DNA of 52,591 bases from NCBI GenBank assembly GCA_016182385.1, contig JACPGV010000003.1:1-52591 (forward strand). The letters run 5' to 3'. The position numbers and the translations under genes are program-made. The notes below the pieces were generated by a model. It worked only from the letters and a program-made list of their open reading frames with translations. It ran no database searches and was not told the DNA's origin. Positions 41,297 through 50,023 of the stretch are shown here, one piece after another. How positions within the stretch are numbered: the first letter of the stretch is position 1; each line of letters starts with the position of its first letter. The DNA comes from Candidatus Moraniibacteriota bacterium. GTDB lineage: Bacteria > Patescibacteriota > Minisyncoccia > Moranbacterales > UBA1568.

Positions 41297-44239
41297 TTAC
41301 TGACGCTTGAGTGAAAACGAAAATTCTTTTCCCTCGATCGTGACTATCTCGCGGTACTCGGCATCGACAAGGTCTTCGTTCTTCACTTCCGTAGCGAGCA
41401 CCTTCTTCGCGATTTCGTCGCCAAATTTCTCAAAAACCTTTTTCTTGCCAATGTAGCCGAGCATAATGCGATCCTCAACATTAAAGCCCGCCTTCTTGCG
41501 TCCATCCTGAATAGCGCGATTGATCTCGTTCATCTCGCCCTCGAGCCTGAGATCTTCGGTTATTTCAAAATTAATTGCCACTTCAAAAGCGCCTTGCAAT
41601 CCAGTTTGTAAAACGAGAGATCTCTTCCAATTTTCATTTTCAAGAAGATTTTCTTTCGTTTCCAAAACTTTTTTCACATTTAACTCCTCCGAAAGAATAT
41701 CCAACATCTCTTTTCGAAGTCCGTTTGATTTTATTATCATCTCACTCAAAGGATATCTCACCTTCACTTTATTAATCGTTCTCAAGTTTAAACCGTTTGT
41801 AACCGTTTTACGAATTGATTGCATATCCTCATTGAGTTTTTCGTCAATCAATTCTTCCTTTGCTTCCGGCCAATCAGCGAGATGCACTGATTCGTTACCC
41901 GTGAGACCACGATAAATTTCTTCCGCGATGAACGGCGTAAACGGCGCCAAAAGTTTCGAGAGTGTCACGAGTACGTCATAGAGCGTCTGGTACGCCTGCT
42001 CCTTATCGGCGTCATCTTCTGATTTCCAAAAACGATCGCGTGACCGACGGATATACCAATTGGAGAGATGATCAATAAACGGCGCAAATAGTCGAGCGGC
42101 CCTATTGAGCTCATAGGCCTCCATTGATTGATCGAGATTCTTTATAAGCATCTGAAGCTCCGAAAGAATCCACCGATCCAAAAGATTCGTTGATCGTAAG
42201 CATCCCTCTTTCGGTTGCCACTCATCAATGGATGCGTAAGTCGTAAAAAACGCGTACGAATTCCACAACATACGAAAAACATTGCGCGTGACTTCCGAAA
42301 GGTCGCGTTCAGAAAAATTGAGATTTTCCGCCATCACTACCGGTGAAGAAAGCAGGTACAAACGAAGCGCGTCGGCACCATACTTTTCCACCACCATCAT
42401 CGGATCGGGATAATTTTTTAATTTTTTCGACATTTTTTTTCCATCCTCGGCAAGCACAATACCATTCACGATAACATTTTTAAACGCGACATTTTTTTTA
42501 AGAGCGGTACTCAAAACATGCTGATAATAAAACCATGCTCGTGTCTGGTCGACACCCTCCGCGATAAAATCAGCCGGAAAACTCTTGTCGAAATGTTCTC
42601 TGTCGCCAAACGGATAATGTTCCTGGGCATAGGGCATCGAGCCGGAATCAAACCATGTATCCAGTACGTCCGGGATACGTTTCATCGCGCTCCCGCACTT
42701 TCCGCACGGCACCATAATTTCATCGACAATGTGTTTATGAAGATCCTCCACTTTTTTTCCACTGGCCTCTTCAAGCTCGGCGATAGAACCAAAAACACGA
42801 ATTTCTCCACACGTACATTTCCAAAGAGGCATCACACTCGCCCAATATCGCTGACGAGAAATAGACCAATCACGCGCGCCGAGAAGCCACTTCCCAAAAC
42901 GCCCCTCCTTGATATGTTCCGGTGACCACCGGATACTCTTCGCGCACTCAAGCATCTCTTCCTTTATCTTTGTTACGGATACAAACCAAGACGACGTCGC
43001 GTAATTAAGAAGCGGCGTATCGCAACGCCAACAGTGCGGATAACTATGTTGATATTTTTCTTTTGAAAAAAGCAACCCCTTCTGAGCCAGGTGTTTAATA
43101 ATCTGCACATCCATTGCTTGCGGATCATCCTTCGGCTTGACCGAACGCCCGGCAAAATCCGCGACCTCCTTTTTCATCGTGCCATCAAGATTCACGTGTT
43201 GCACAAAGGGAAGTTTTTCTTTTTTCCCAAGTTCCATGTCATCCTCACCAAATGCCGGCGCGATATGCACCACTCCTGTTCCATCCGAAAGATCGACAAA
43301 AGAGGCGGCATAAATTTTCCATCCATTTTCCCGATTCTCGAGAGATTCATCAGAAGCATAGTAATCAAAAATCGGTTTATAGGCCTTGCCCACGAGATCT
43401 CTACCAAAACATTCTTCACGAACAATATATTCTTTTTCCTTAAAAATATCTTTCAACCTCTCCCGTACCGCTATATACCGCGCCCCCTCGCATTCAACCT
43501 TCACATATGTCAAATCATTCCCCACCGCGAGCGCGACGTTTCCCGGCAACGTCCACGGCGTCGTCGTCCATGCCAAAACAAATGTCCCCGGTTCATCAAT
43601 AAGTTCAAATTTCGCTACGACAGAAAGATCCTTCACATCCTGATAACCTTCGCTTACTTCCTGCTGGGAAAGAGTCGTCTCGCAACGTGGACAAACGTGC
43701 ATCGAACGATAGCTTTCATAAATAAGACCCTTCTCCCAAAGATCCTTGAATACCCACCAGACACTTTCCATATATTCTTTGTCCATGGTGCGATAGGCAT
43801 TTTTCATATCGGCAAAACGTCCAATGCGCGGGATAACTTTTTCCCATTCCGTAGCGTATTCGAGTACCTTGGAACGACAAAATTCATTAAACTTCGCAAC
43901 CCCCATCGTTTCAATGTCTCTTTTCTGTTTGATACCAAGTTCTTTTTCGGCGATATTTTCGATTGGCAACCCATGACAATCCCATCCCCATCTCCGCTCT
44001 ACCTGATAGCCACGCATGGTAAAATAGCGCGGCACTGCATCCTTTATAACGCTCGCGACAATGTGTCCATAGTGCGGTAAACCGGTGGCAAATGGCGGCC
44101 CGTCATTGAAACTGTACTTCGGAGCACCTTCACGATTCTTCATCGATTTCTCAAAAATCTTCTGCTCTTCCCAATACCGAAGAGTCTTTTCCTCAAGCTT
44201 GGGAAAACTGACTTGTGATTCGACTTTTTTGAATAGCAT
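41297..44239 (-). CDS. ileS: Isoleucyl-tRNA synthetase, type 2 (eukaryote-like)
   Basis: FNDGPPFATGLPHYGHIVASVIKDAVPRYFTMRGYQVERRWGWDCHGLPIEN; GKKMSKKLKNYPDP; start at MLFKKVES (44239). Confidence 0.95.
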   Translation of the reverse strand: MLFKKVESQVSFPKLEEKTLRYWEEQKIFEKSMKNREGAPKYSFNDGPPFATGLPHYGHIVASVIKDAVPRYFTMRGYQVERRWGWDCHGLPIENIAEKELGIKQKRDIETMGVAKFNEFCRSKVLEYATEWEKVIPRIGRFADMKNAYRTMDKEYMESVWWVFKDLWEKGLIYESYRSMHVCPRCETTLSQQEVSEGYQDVKDLSVVAKFELIDEPGTFVLAWTTTPWTLPGNVALAVGNDLTYVKVECEGARYIAVRERLKDIFKEKEYIVREECFGRDLVGKAYKPIFDYYASDESLENRENGWKIYAASFVDLSDGTGVVHIAPAFGEDDMELGKKEKLPFVQHVNLDGTMKKEVADFAGRSVKPKDDPQAMDVQIIKHLAQKGLLFSKEKYQHSYPHCWRCDTPLLNYATSSWFVSVTKIKEEMLECAKSIRWSPEHIKEGRFGKWLLGARDWSISRQRYWASVMPLWKCTCGEIRVFGSIAELEEASGKKVEDLHKHIVDEIMVPCGKCGSAMKRIPDVLDTWFDSGSMPYAQEHYPFGDREHFDKSFPADFIAEGVDQTRAWFYYQHVLSTALKKNVAFKNVIVNGIVLAEDGKKMSKKLKNYPDPMMVVEKYGADALRLYLLSSPVVMAENLNFSERDLSEVTRNVFRMLWNSYAFFTTYASIDEWQPKEGCLRSTNLLDRWILSELQMLIKNLDQSMEAYELNRAARLFAPFIDHLSNWYIRRSRDRFWKSEDDADKEQAYQTLYDVLVTLSKLLAPFTPFIAEEIYRGLTGNESVHLADWPEAKEELIDEKLNEDMQSIRKTVTNGLNLRTINKVKVRYPLSEMIIKSNGLRKEMLDILSEELNVKKVLETKENLLENENWKRSLVLQTGLQGAFEVAINFEITEDLRLEGEMNEINRAIQDGRKKAGFNVEDRIMLGYIGKKKVFEKFGDEIAKKVLATEVKNEDLVDAEYREIVTIEGKEFSFSLKRQ

Positions 44240-44254
44240 AGGTTTGTAGAAAAA

Positions 44255-44495
44255 CAAAAAAATCCTCAACACGAAAACCGTGCTAAGGACCCTGAGACTC
44301 TCGAAGGGTGGTACCACCTTGGCTTCGCAAGAGCCGATCACCGAACTTCAAAAAAAGAAGTTCTGTCGATTCCTGCCTCATTCTCTGCTGTTACGGGCAA
44401 ACCCGCCGAGTTCTACTGGTCTAGACGACGTTCTTCTCGGAGCTCCGGGGTGATGTTTTCCGCCTCCGACGGAAATCCCTTCATTGCTTCTCCTT
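44255..44495 (-). promoter_or_regulatory. T-box riboswitch leader of ileS
   Basis: Minus-strand T-box AAGGTGGTACCACCC (44320-44306) followed by terminator TCCTTAGCACG-gttt-CGTGTTGAGGA + T7; putative promoter TTGATT-17-TACAGT (44528-44500). Confidence 0.88.
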
Positions 44496-44632
44496 CCGCA
44501 CTGTATCATCAAAAAAGCAAAAAATCAATCGATTGTCACAAAAAAGTATCCATCGTATCGTGAAAGAAGCTCTCTTTGTCACATATTCGACTCTCATTCG
44601 TTTTTCTTTATGCAAACCCCATCATACATACT

Positions 44633-44885
44633 ATGACTGACTCTTTTTCACTTCTACGACGCGCCAAACAAGGCGATCAACAAGCCTTCGCGAAATTGTA
44701 TGAAACGCTTTTCACTCCTCTCTATCGTTATGTATTTATGGAGACGCGCCATCGCGAAACCGCCGAAGATATCACTCAAACGGTTTTTGTAAAAGCATGG
44801 CAGCATCTGCAAAAAAGCGATTGACGATTTCAAAGAAACTTCCGCGCGTTTGCGTGAAACACTGAAAACCGCTTTCGGAAAATAA
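44633..44885 (+). pseudogene. Truncated/frameshifted sigma-70 (ECF) region 2 remnant
   Basis: MTDSFSLLRRAKQGDQQAFAKLYETLFTPLYRYVFMETRHRETAEDITQTVFVKAWQHLQK then stop; reading resumes in another frame after A6 (44811-44816) as AIDDFKETSARLRETLKTAFGK*; no region 4. Confidence 0.65.
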
Positions 44886-44894
44886 TCACCCAAC

Positions 44895-44923
44895 AAAAAA
44901 CCGTCTCAAAAGGACGGTTTTTT
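44895..44923. terminator. Bidirectional intrinsic terminator
   Basis: aaaaaaCCGTC-tcaaaag-GACGGtttttt. Confidence 0.75.
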
Positions 44924-45488
44924 AAAAATCATATCGCATTTCCGTACAACTCCCCTTCTTTGGATACCAGCCAGTAGCCGAACGCCCGGGCGCTTCATTG
45001 GTCAAAATACCATGAAGCTGTTCGAGCGGATCACCGTGTGAAACAACCACTACTTTTTTCCCCGCGTATTTTTCTCGCATATCGGAAAGAAAGCTGGTCA
45101 ATCTCCCCCGCATATCGATATAACTTTCCACACCATCTTTCGGATCGGTACTAATGCGCAATTGCGACTCGGGATATTTTTTAAGAAATTCCGCCATTGG
45201 GTGATTGTTGAAATCGCCAAAATATGTTTCACACAAACGCTCATCAAGCACCATCGGGCGCCCGATCATTTCAGCAATAAGAGCGGCGGATTCACGCGCG
45301 CGACAAACAGGCGAAGAAAAAAGCGCATCCACACTCACTGTTTTGAGAAATGCCGCCGTTTCTCCAATCTGTTCTTTTCCCTTATCCGTCAAATGATATT
45401 CTCGTCCCTCAGGTAATGAACTCAAAATAGAACGAACATTATTTTCCGCCTCGCCGTGCCGAACAAGATAAAAAATAATCTGCTCCAT
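44922..45488 (-). CDS. Histidine phosphatase (phosphoglycerate mutase-like)
   Basis: MEQIIFYLVRHGEAENN (RHG), FSSPVCRARESAALIAE, VVVVSHGDPLEQLHG. Confidence 0.9.
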   Translation of the reverse strand: MEQIIFYLVRHGEAENNVRSILSSLPEGREYHLTDKGKEQIGETAAFLKTVSVDALFSSPVCRARESAALIAEMIGRPMVLDERLCETYFGDFNNHPMAEFLKKYPESQLRISTDPKDGVESYIDMRGRLTSFLSDMREKYAGKKVVVVSHGDPLEQLHGILTNEAPGRSATGWYPKKGSCTEMRYDF

Positions 45489-45495
45489 GATGTTT

Positions 45496-45645
45496 TCAAT
45501 AAAAAAACCGATACACATCCACACCGACGGCAAAAAGAAAAAAGAGTGCCGCCGAACCGACAATTTTTACCGCAAAACGAATAAGCTCTTCATCCCAACC
45601 AAGTTTTTTTTTATATTTTTTTCTGTGTTCCGCTTTCAATATCAT
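45496..45645 (-). CDS. Possible 49-aa small single-TM protein upstream of the phosphatase
   Basis: Manual reading: MILKAEHRKKYKKKLGWDEELIRFAVKIVGSAALFFLFAVGVDVYRFFY*; absent from the ORF track; no convincing SD. Confidence 0.35.
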   Translation of the reverse strand: MILKAEHRKKYKKKLGWDEELIRFAVKIVGSAALFFLFAVGVDVYRFFY

Positions 45646-45709
45646 ATCCTCATTCTTCTCTCTCAAATATATTCGTTATAAATTATCCTGTTCGAGCATT
45701 CGCTCTTCT

Positions 45710-47341
45710 TTACATTTTTTCCGGCGCCTCAATACCCATCATATTCAGTGTCTCTCCGAGTACTATTTTTGCGGATCGGATAAGTCTCAGACGCGCGAGA
45801 GTGAGTGGTCGCTCCTTTTCATCAATCACCCGACAAGTATCATAAAACGAATGAAGTGTATCAGCAAGACGGATAGCGTACTGCGGCAATCTCTGTACCG
45901 TATATTCTCGCGCCACCATTTCCACTAGCTCCGGAAAAAAAGAAATTTCCCTGAGAAGCGCTCGCTCTTTCGGATGAACAAGGAGAGACGCGTCACCATC
46001 CTCGTTCGCGTATCCTTCTTCTTCCGCCTTACGAAGAATACTGGCCAATCGCGCATGCGCATACTCCACGTAAAATACCGGATTTTTGGCAGAATGCTCT
46101 TCCGCCAATCCAAGATCAAAACTCATGTGTGTTTCCGGGGCATACATCAAGAAAAAAAATCTTGCCACGTCATATCCTACCCTTTCAATCAATTCATCAA
46201 TGGTCACGATATTTCCGGCACGTTTGCTCATTCGTACTTCTTGTCCGTCTTTCACGAGTTTTACAAGTTGTACCAAAAAAAATTTCATCTCTCCCGAGAA
46301 ACCCAAAGCTTTCGCCGCCGCTTGCATACGTGCCACATACCCATGATGGTCCGCGCCAAGCGTCAACAGAAGCACCTGAAAGCCCCGCTCCATTTTATAC
46401 AAAAGATACCCACAATCAGAAGCGAAATATGTCTTTGTGCCGTCACCTTTCACAAGTACGCGATCCTTATCATCATCAAAATCAGTCGTCCGAAGCCAAA
46501 GCGCTCCTTCATTTTCATAGACCATTTTTTTCTCTTTCAACATATCGATCGCCTTATCGACATATCCTCCTTCAATGATATTTTTCCTTTCAGATACAAA
46601 GAGCTCAAAAGGAACATTCATTTTTTCCGCGAGTGTTTTTTTAATATGTTGCTCCAACACAATATTCGCCGCCGTTCTTCCGACTTCCCAGGCATCCGGA
46701 TTTTTCTCTTTGTTGTTTGCTACCAATTGCTCATGAAGTGCCTCAATATACTCTCCACCATAAACCGCTTCACTGTCTTTGAGCACGCTATGCCCCAATT
46801 TTACGATCTGCTCGCCCGCGTCATTGACATAGTATTCATTGGTCACCTCATACCCCGCTTTACGAAGCACGCGCGAAAGCGTATCTCCCAAAAATCCTCC
46901 ACGCGCATTCCCCAAATGAAGCGGTCCGGTCGGATTGGCAGAAATAAACTCGTTGTTAATTTTTATTCCTCTGCCAAAATCAAGATTGCCAAAATCTTTC
47001 CCTTTTTCCAACACGGAAGACAAAACACTCCCCAACACCCCCTGTGACAGATAAAAATTCAAATGCCCCGGTCCCGCCGCTTCTATCTTCTCAAACATTT
47101 TTTCTTGTTGATTGTTTTTTGTTAATTGTCCAATGATTTTCTCCGCTATTTCTCGAGGATTTTTTCCCGCCACTTTGGCAACCATAAGAGCGATATTCGT
47201 CGTGTACTCTCCGAACTGCTCATCTTTTGGTCGCTCGATATGAATTTCAGGAATATCAAAAACTGGCAATACCCCTTCCTCTTGTATTGCGCTGATCGCC
47301 TCACGTATTTTCTGCTCCAAGATCACTTTCATACTCTCCAT
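45710..47341 (-). CDS. argS: Arginyl-tRNA synthetase
   Basis: INNEFISANPTGPLHLGNARGGFLGDTLSRVLRKAGYEVTNEYYVNDAGEQI; C-terminal DALR domain. Confidence 0.97.
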   Translation of the reverse strand: MESMKVILEQKIREAISAIQEEGVLPVFDIPEIHIERPKDEQFGEYTTNIALMVAKVAGKNPREIAEKIIGQLTKNNQQEKMFEKIEAAGPGHLNFYLSQGVLGSVLSSVLEKGKDFGNLDFGRGIKINNEFISANPTGPLHLGNARGGFLGDTLSRVLRKAGYEVTNEYYVNDAGEQIVKLGHSVLKDSEAVYGGEYIEALHEQLVANNKEKNPDAWEVGRTAANIVLEQHIKKTLAEKMNVPFELFVSERKNIIEGGYVDKAIDMLKEKKMVYENEGALWLRTTDFDDDKDRVLVKGDGTKTYFASDCGYLLYKMERGFQVLLLTLGADHHGYVARMQAAAKALGFSGEMKFFLVQLVKLVKDGQEVRMSKRAGNIVTIDELIERVGYDVARFFFLMYAPETHMSFDLGLAEEHSAKNPVFYVEYAHARLASILRKAEEEGYANEDGDASLLVHPKERALLREISFFPELVEMVAREYTVQRLPQYAIRLADTLHSFYDTCRVIDEKERPLTLARLRLIRSAKIVLGETLNMMGIEAPEKM

Positions 47342-47429
47342 CGTAGCCGAAAAAAGCCAAAAAGAAAAGTTTTCGGATTGATTTTATCCTCTTCTTTCGA
47401 TACAGTAGGATTACAAGTACAAAATACGT

Positions 47430-47873
47430 ATGACGCTCATCGCTACCAACAAACGTGCCAGTTTTGACTACGCCCTTTCTGATCGGTACGAGGCGGGTTT
47501 GGTGTTGACCGGATCGGAAGTAAAATCAGTCAAAACTGGTCACGCAAGCCTCAAAGGCGCTTTTGTTACCGTCAAGGGAAATGAACTCTACCTCACCAAC
47601 GCGCTTATCCCCCGATACCAACACGCCCACAAAGAAACGCGACACGACGATACCCGCTCCCGCAAACTCCTCCTACGAAAGCGAGAAATCCGCTCTCTGA
47701 TTGGAAAATCACGCGCCGAAGGCTTGACATTAGTCCCTATCCGCTTGTATACTAAGAAACAACTTGTCAAGTTGGAGTTTGCTGTTGGCAAAGGAAAAAA
47801 GGCGTACGATAAACGCCAAGATATCGGCAAACGTGAGGCAAAAAGAAGAGTAGAGCGAGCAATGAAATCCTAA
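47430..47873 (+). CDS. smpB: SsrA-binding protein SmpB
   Basis: NKRASFDYALSDRYEAGLVLTGSEVKSVKTGHASLKGAFVTVKGNELYLTNALIP; GKGKKAYDKRQDIGKREAKR. Confidence 0.97.
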   Translation: MTLIATNKRASFDYALSDRYEAGLVLTGSEVKSVKTGHASLKGAFVTVKGNELYLTNALIPRYQHAHKETRHDDTRSRKLLLRKREIRSLIGKSRAEGLTLVPIRLYTKKQLVKLEFAVGKGKKAYDKRQDIGKREAKRRVERAMKS

Positions 47874-47877
47874 GACT

Positions 47878-48126
47878 ATGTATTACGTTTACGTTCTACA
47901 AAGTCTCAAAGACAAGAAGTTGTACATTGGATATACGAATAATCTCAAGCGTCGTGTTACAGAACACAATGCTGGAAGGGTTGAAGTGACTCAAAAACGC
48001 TGCCCTTTACGACTCTTGTACTATGAAGCATGTATTCAAAAAGAAGATGCTTTAAAAAGAGAACTCCAGCTGAAAACTGGTTTCGGAAGAGAATATCTCA
48101 AACGACGCTTAAGCGAACTTCACTAG
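47878..48126 (+). CDS. GIY-YIG nuclease-domain protein
   Basis: MYYVYVLQSLKDKKLYIGYTNNLKRRVTEHNAGRVEVTQKRCPLRLLYYEAC. Confidence 0.93.
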   Translation: MYYVYVLQSLKDKKLYIGYTNNLKRRVTEHNAGRVEVTQKRCPLRLLYYEACIQKEDALKRELQLKTGFGREYLKRRLSELH

Positions 48127-48165
48127 AAGATCGCGCGTACACTGTTTCGCAAGGAGGCGGCCTAG

Positions 48166-48249
48166 CCCGCCCACATCGCGAAGCGAAGTGTGGCGGGTAA
48201 AGGCAAGCCCCGCCATACTCTGCAAACAGAGTTTGCAGTGTAGGCGGGG
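48166..48249. repeat. Pair of GC-rich palindromic hairpins upstream of ssrA
   Basis: CCCGCC...GGCGGG (48166-48197) and CCCCGCCATACTCTGCAAAC-AGA-GTTTGCAGTGTAGGCGGGG (48208-48249). Confidence 0.8.
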
Positions 48250-48640
48250 TTGTCTAGACTCGACAGAATGTACTTTCAAAATACGCAAGCCGACCAGGGT
48301 GGCATGGTCGAAAAACTCACCATCACGATGATAACTGCAAACTTCATCACCAAAGCAAAGAACGCATTCGCGCAAGCGTTTGCTCCGTCTTTCGCTCCTG
48401 CTCTCGCTTAATCGCTTGAGCCATCAGACTCTTGATTCCCGATAAAGAATCTCTGGTGCCATATCATCGGGACGACCAAGAGCGTTTCTTTTTCTTTTGC
48501 TCAAACGTCGTATGCGAAAGAAAAAAATGAAAGAAGATTTTGTTTGCTTTCTACTTCTTTTATTTATACAAAGCACGCTACGCTTGTAGACTATTTTGAA
48601 AAAACGTTTCTGGACATGGGTGCGATTCCCATCAACTCCA
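48246..48640 (+). ncRNA. ssrA: tmRNA (ssrA)
   Basis: 5' GGGGTTG pairs with 3' CAACTCC-A; T arm ATGGG-TGCGATT-CCCAT; tag ORF 48337-48411 ANFITKAKNAFAQAFAPSFAPALA*; near smpB. CCA not encoded. Confidence 0.93.
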
Positions 48641-48656
48641 CTTTTAATGCATACCC

Positions 48657-49205
48657 ATGAGACGAAGACGTCACAATCGACCGAAACCGAAAGCGCAAGT
48701 CAAAGTACGCCTGCGGTTGAATGAACAAATTCTCGCGTCAGAAGTGGTTGTCATTGACCAAAACGGCGAAAATCACGGAACGCTTTCTCTTGCCGACGCT
48801 CTTGCTTTGGCGAAAGAGAACGAAATGGACCTCGTCGAAGTCTCGCCACTTGCCGTACCACCCGTATGCAAAGTCACCGATTTCGGCAAACTCCAGTATC
48901 GCCAAGCCAAACAAGAACAACAGCAAAAAGCTAAACAGAAAAAAGTCGAGACCAAGGGAATCCGTATCGGTTTCCGCACAGATACTCATGATCTCCTTTT
49001 CAAAAAAACGCAAGCGGAAAAATTTTTGAGCAAGGGCAATAAAGTCCGCGTCGAAATCATTCTCCGCGGTCGCGAAAAAGCCATGCAGGAAAAAGCCAAA
49101 GAAAATTTGAGACAGTTCCTCCAAAGCATCAGTATCCCACACCGTTTCGAAGAAGAAATGAAACGCGGCCCGATGGGATGGAACGCGCTCATCGTTTTGG
49201 AATAA
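48657..49205 (+). CDS. infC: Translation initiation factor IF-3
   Basis: VRLRLNEQILASEVVVIDQNGENHGTLSLADALALAKENEMDLVEVSPLAVPPVCKVTDFGKLQYRQAK. Confidence 0.97.
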   Translation: MRRRRHNRPKPKAQVKVRLRLNEQILASEVVVIDQNGENHGTLSLADALALAKENEMDLVEVSPLAVPPVCKVTDFGKLQYRQAKQEQQQKAKQKKVETKGIRIGFRTDTHDLLFKKTQAEKFLSKGNKVRVEIILRGREKAMQEKAKENLRQFLQSISIPHRFEEEMKRGPMGWNALIVLE

Positions 49206-49234
49206 TCAATCGTTAAGATATCAAAGACACACCT

Positions 49235-49435
49235 ATGCCGAAACTTAAAACCAGAAAATCACTCATCAAAAAAATCAAGATTACCGGGAGCGGCAAAATC
49301 AAGACTCGCGCCACCGGACAGAATCATTATAATTCTCGCGCGACGGGAAGCGAGACTCGCTCCAAACGTCGTGATGACAGCGTTTATCCAGCCGTCGAAA
49401 AAAACATCAAAAAATCGCTCCCCTATTCTCTGTAA
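49235..49435 (+). CDS. rpmI: 50S ribosomal protein L35
   Basis: MPKLKTRKSLIKKIKITGSGKIKTRATGQNHYNSRATG; between infC and rplT. Confidence 0.93.
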   Translation: MPKLKTRKSLIKKIKITGSGKIKTRATGQNHYNSRATGSETRSKRRDDSVYPAVEKNIKKSLPYSL

Positions 49436-49465
49436 TTTTCATTTATCCATTTATCACGTACCCGT

Positions 49466-49810
49466 ATGCCAAGAGTCAAAAGAGGTGTCATGACCAAAAA
49501 ACGCCACAAAAATGTTCTCCAAGCCGCTAAAGGTTATCGTTGGGGACGAAAAAATTTATTCACCAAAGCAAAAGAAGCCGTCATCAAAGCCGGCAAATAT
49601 GCTCGTCGTGACCGTCGCGCCAAAAAACGCACGTTTCGCAGTCTCTGGATTACCCGTCTCAACACAGCACTTCGTCTCAATGGTATGATGTACCGTCAAT
49701 TTATCGCCCTTGCCAAGACCAAAAATATCGCGCTTGATCGCAAAGTGCTTTCACAAATGGCTATGGAAAACCCCGACGTATTCAAAAAATTCGTCGAATC
49801 AATCAAATAA
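49466..49810 (+). CDS. rplT: 50S ribosomal protein L20
   Basis: MPRVKRGVMTKKRHKNVLQAAKGYRWGRKNLFTKAKEAVIKAGKYARRDRRAKKRTFRSLWITRLN. Confidence 0.98.
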   Translation: MPRVKRGVMTKKRHKNVLQAAKGYRWGRKNLFTKAKEAVIKAGKYARRDRRAKKRTFRSLWITRLNTALRLNGMMYRQFIALAKTKNIALDRKVLSQMAMENPDVFKKFVESIK

Positions 49811-49841
49811 ACATCTTCCCATATTTTGCTGTCAAAGAAAT

Positions 49842-49865
49842 CCCGCCCCAAATGGCGGGTTTTTC
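49842..49865 (+). terminator. Intrinsic terminator after rplT
   Basis: CCCGCC-ccaaat-GGCGGG then tttttc. Confidence 0.8.
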
Positions 49866-49903
49866 ATGCAAAAAATCCTTTTTTTCTCGCCACTATCTGA
49901 CCC

Positions 49904-49932
49904 TTGCAATTTTCACTTTTTTATGCTATAAT
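49904..49932 (+). promoter_or_regulatory. Promoter of the band-7 gene
   Basis: TTGCAA, 17 bp, TGCTATAAT; TATGCTATAATAGATA is identical to the promoter near 19795. Confidence 0.7.
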
Positions 49933-49946
49933 AGATAGTTGCAGAA

Positions 49947-49997
49947 TTAGGCGGTGCCTAAGGAAACAACAAGACGGGCTCGCCTGTCTCGGGCACC
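49947..49997 (+). promoter_or_regulatory. Structured 5' leader with competing hairpins
   Basis: TTAGGC-GGT-GCCTAA (49947-49961) is mutually exclusive with GGTGCC (49953-49958)/GGCACC (49992-49997), which encloses GACGGGC-TC-GCCTGTC. Confidence 0.5.
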
Positions 49998-50023
49998 TTT
50001 ACAACCAAATTCAAGGAGTAAAA

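Noticed and set aside
48109-48375. 88-aa minus-strand ORF over the GIY-YIG/ssrA junction
   Set aside because: Overlaps the tmRNA and palindromes; coding content is explained by the RNA gene on the opposite strand.
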